DNA of 8,103 nt, from positions 1 to 8,103 of the forward strand of contig JACMKW010000634.1 of the NCBI GenBank assembly GCA_014379885.1. Direction: 5' to 3'. The DNA comes from Rhizobacter sp. (lineage in GTDB: Bacteria > Pseudomonadota > Gammaproteobacteria > Burkholderiales > Burkholderiaceae). Position numbers and translations under genes: made by a program. Under the pieces are notes generated by a model. The model saw only the letters and a list, made by a program, of their open reading frames with translations, did no database searches and was not told where the DNA came from. Below are positions 6,397 through 8,103 of the stretch, in pieces. How positions within the stretch are numbered: position 1 is the first letter of the stretch; each line of letters opens with the position of its first letter.

Positions 6397-7629
6397 TCAA
6401 CCCGCTACACCCAGCACCAGTACGGCGTTGGCCCCACCGAACGCAAACGAGTTCGACAGCATGGTTCTTGCCGACACGTGCTCACGGGCCACGTTGGGTA
6501 CGTAGTCGAGGTGGCATTCGGGGTCGGGCATTTGCAGGTGCATGGTCGGCAGGGCCAGCTCATGCTTCATGGCCAGCAGCGACAGCACGCATTCCAGCGC
6601 CCCGGCGGCCCCCAGCAGGTGGCCGTGCATGGCCTTGGTGGCGCTGATGGGAATGCGCAAGGCGCGCTCGCCGAACACCTCGGCAATGGCCGCGGTTTCG
6701 GTGCTGTCGTTGGCGTGCGTGCCCGTGCCATGGGCGTTGATGGCCTGCACCGCCTCTGGCGCGATGCGGGCGCTGCGCAGTGCGGCCCGCATCGCGGCAA
6801 CCTGCCCTTGTACGCTGGGCCGGGTGATGTGGCTCGCGTCGTTCGACAGGCCACAACCCAGGATCTCGCCGTGGATGGGCGCACCACGCGCCACCGCGCG
6901 CTCCCAGGGCTCGATCACCAGCATGGCCGCGCCCTCGCCCAGCACCATGCCGCTGCGGTTCTTCGAGAACGGCCGGCACGAGGCAGACGGGTCGTCGGCG
7001 TCGATGGTGGCCAAGGTGTGCAGTGCCTCCCAGGCTTTCAGCGAGCCGCTGGAAAGCGGCGCCTCCGCACCCCCCGCCACAGCCACTTCAAGTTGACCGC
7101 TGGCCACCCGCAGCCAGGCCTCACCGATTGCCACCGCCGACGACGAGCACGCGGTCGAGTAGGTCATGTTCGGGCCGCGCAGATCGTGCTCTATGCCGAT
7201 CCAGGCGGCTGCGGCGTTGTGCATGCCCATCAGGATGGTGAAGGGCTTGATGCGGTCCGACGCATCGCCATAAAGCGTCTTGTAGCCGCCGTCCATGGTG
7301 TGCGTGCCGCCCATGCCGCTGCCGACGAACACGCCGGCGCGCTCGCGATCCAGGCCGGCCAGCGCCTGGTGTGAGTCCATCACGGCCTGGTTGGCGGCAT
7401 AGAGCGCCAGCAGGCTGAAGCGGTCGAGCATGCGCGCCTTGGCGGGCTCGAAATGTTCGTCTGCGTCGAGCTGGGCCGTGGCGGCCAAGGGCGCGACAAG
7501 TCGTGAGGCGAAAGGGATGTCTAGCCGGTGGATGCCGGAGCGGCCCGCACATGCATTTGCAAACACCTCGGCGGCGCTATTGCCCAGCGGTGAGGCGACG
7601 CCAATGCCGCTGACCGCCACGCGTCTCAT
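6397..7629 (-). CDS. Beta-ketoacyl-ACP synthase, FabF/KAS II-like
   Basis: A 410-residue condensing enzyme that performs decarboxylative Claisen condensation on an ACP-bound acyl chain. The thiolase fold is complete. The nucleophile is Cys161 in TYSTACSSS (156-164), His300 is in NAHGTGTHAND (298-308), and Lys332 and His337 are in SATKAMHGHLLGAAGA (329-344). The glycine-rich SNSFAFGGAN (392-401) closes the active site. The order and spacing match E. coli FabF (C163, H303, K335, H340), so it is an active KS rather than a chain-length factor. The start is ATG at 7629 because MRRVAVSGIGVASPLG is the standard FabF beginning; codons upstream to 7797 overlap the ACP gene out of frame. It follows the ACP gene by 10 nt. 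Pairing with a dedicated ACP points to a specialised lipid or polyketide pathway rather than housekeeping fatty-acid synthesis, which is normally encoded in the fab cluster. Confidence 0.93.
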   Translation of the reverse strand: MRRVAVSGIGVASPLGNSAAEVFANACAGRSGIHRLDIPFASRLVAPLAATAQLDADEHFEPAKARMLDRFSLLALYAANQAVMDSHQALAGLDRERAGVFVGSGMGGTHTMDGGYKTLYGDASDRIKPFTILMGMHNAAAAWIGIEHDLRGPNMTYSTACSSSAVAIGEAWLRVASGQLEVAVAGGAEAPLSSGSLKAWEALHTLATIDADDPSASCRPFSKNRSGMVLGEGAAMLVIEPWERAVARGAPIHGEILGCGLSNDASHITRPSVQGQVAAMRAALRSARIAPEAVQAINAHGTGTHANDSTETAAIAEVFGERALRIPISATKAMHGHLLGAAGALECVLSLLAMKHELALPTMHLQMPDPECHLDYVPNVAREHVSARTMLSNSFAFGGANAVLVLGVAG

Positions 7630-7645
7630 GTCAGGCGTCTCATGT
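7621..7645. repeat. 14-bp tandem duplication (1.8 copies) at the ACP stop / ketosynthase start
   Basis: GCGTCTCATGT occurs at 7621-7631 and again at 7635-7645, separated by CAG, so the unit is 14 bp. Read on the minus strand, each copy contains ACATGAGACGC. The upstream copy contains the ACP stop (ACA TGA) and the downstream copy contains the ketosynthase start (ATG AGA CGC). Direct reading; confidence refers to the repeat, not to its origin. Confidence 0.85.
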
Positions 7646-7930
7646 GACCCGCAGCGACGCCGACCCCGCCCGGCCGCCCGCCTTCGACACACCAGCCTGA
7701 TTGGCAACCAGCTCGTCGATGTAGCGAACCACGTCACCCACGGTGAGCATCTCCACCGGCTGCGAGCCCAGCGTGATCTTGAACTCTTCCTCCACATTCC
7801 ACAGCAGCTCGACCAGGCCCAGGGAATCGATGCCCAGCCCTTCGAGCGGCGCGTCGCGGGTCAATTGTTCAGGTGAAAATTTGTAGTCTCTGGCCAGGAT
7901 GGCGCCAAGGCGTTCGAAGGTGGTGCTCAT
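7640..7930 (-). CDS. Acyl carrier protein (phosphopantetheine-binding)
   Basis: A 96-residue ACP, longer than the roughly 78 of housekeeping AcpP because of a Gly/Ala/Ser-rich tail from about residue 79. The phosphopantetheine attachment site is Ser36 in GLGIDSLGLVELLW (31-44), with the acidic helix II continuing as NVEEEF (45-50) and the helix III/IV region TVGDVVRYIDELV (63-75). It carries the growing or starter acyl chain as a thioester for the ketosynthase encoded 10 nt downstream. The start at 7930 is chosen because its ATGA overlaps the stop of the gene before it and because similarity begins there; the frame stays open to 8053 in sequence with no ACP character. No strong ribosome site is visible, consistent with translational coupling to the upstream gene. 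Confidence 0.93.
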   Translation of the reverse strand: MSTTFERLGAILARDYKFSPEQLTRDAPLEGLGIDSLGLVELLWNVEEEFKITLGSQPVEMLTVGDVVRYIDELVANQAGVSKAGGRAGSASLRVT

Positions 7931-8103
7931 GTGGGTTCTGCCGAAGCAGCCTCTTGGTAATTTGGGTGAGCGCGATGCGAAGAAAGGGCCGGCGGGGCGA
8001 TCGCGCGCACCTTGCCGCCCCAACGTGCGCCCTGGGTCAGCAGCCCGGGCCAACTTCGGGCCAAGCCCATCAACACGGCCGCCGCCCGCGGCCGCATGGC
8101 CGC
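7927..8103 (-). CDS. C-terminal 58 residues of an unidentified protein, cut by window edge
   Basis: On the minus strand the frame entering at 8103 is open for 58 codons and stops with TGA at 7929-7927, overlapping the ACP start as ATGA. That four-base overlap is typical of coupled bacterial operons and is the main reason to call it real. The fragment is Arg/Ala-rich, with MGLARSWPGLLTQGARWGG (12-30), then KVRAIAPPA and a polar tail ending in AEPT. The first half could be an amphipathic C-terminal helix. I do not recognise the family. Tails of this general look occur in FAD-dependent oxidoreductases and other enzymes found beside ACP/KS pairs, but that is a weak guess. Confidence 0.6.
   Translation of the reverse strand, partial: AAMRPRAAAVLMGLARSWPGLLTQGARWGGKVRAIAPPALSSHRAHPNYQEAASAEPT

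Noticed and set aside
6259..7374. Plus-strand open frame (371 codons) opposite the ketosynthase
   Set aside because: It is antisense to conserved ketosynthase motifs and its Arg/His/Gly-rich translation has no domain character.
7630..7797. N-terminal extension of the ketosynthase up to 7797
   Set aside because: It is Arg/Trp/Ser-rich, overlaps the ACP gene out of frame, and the standard FabF N-terminus starts at 7629.

Overview
The window is GC-rich DNA (AT-rich only in two short intergenic patches) with the gene content of a betaproteobacterium, most likely order Burkholderiales (Comamonadaceae, or the Rubrivivax/Leptothrix/Rhizobacter group). The evidence is a Bug-family (TctC-type) solute-binding protein, a family greatly expanded in that order, and a pair of REP-like inverted repeats built on 'CGTTCGCCCTGAGC..TGTCGAAGGG', a dispersed element I know from Burkholderiales genomes. 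No RNA gene, IS element, phage gene or CRISPR array is visible. The placement is an inference from content, not a database match.

Layout. (1) 1-906, minus: N-terminal two thirds of D-glucarate dehydratase (gudD), cut by the window edge. (2) 907-1073: divergent intergenic region with an AT-rich core. (3) 1074-2840, plus: a two-gene unit of an NADPH:quinone oxidoreductase-like MDR enzyme and a glutathione S-transferase, 39 nt apart. (4) 2841-3063: convergent intergenic region filled by two REP-like inverted repeats. (5) 3064-4029, minus: exported Bug/TctC solute-binding protein with a GTG start, preceded by a dense cluster of palindromes (4041-4116). (6) 4131-6208, minus: egtD-egtB, overlapping, the hercynine and sulfoxide-synthase steps of ergothioneine biosynthesis. 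(7) 6397-8103, minus: the 3' end of an operon, made of the C-terminus of an unidentified protein, an acyl carrier protein and a beta-ketoacyl-ACP synthase.

How they work together. EgtD trimethylates histidine to hercynine. EgtB then adds a cysteine-derived sulfur to give the sulfoxide that a C-S lyase, not in this window, would cleave to ergothioneine. The ACP and ketosynthase form a discrete type II condensation pair for a fatty-acid- or polyketide-like product that cannot be named from this fragment. GudD dehydrates glucarate in sugar-acid catabolism. The Bug protein is a periplasmic carboxylate binder whose ligand is unknown; a link to glucarate is possible but unproven. The oxidoreductase/GST pair looks like a general redox or detoxification unit.

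Nothing here is clearly an undescribed system. The most unusual items are the stacked palindromes upstream of the Bug gene, a 14-bp tandem duplication that appears to have split an ancestral ATGA stop/start overlap between the ACP and ketosynthase genes, and the unidentified coupled gene at the right edge.
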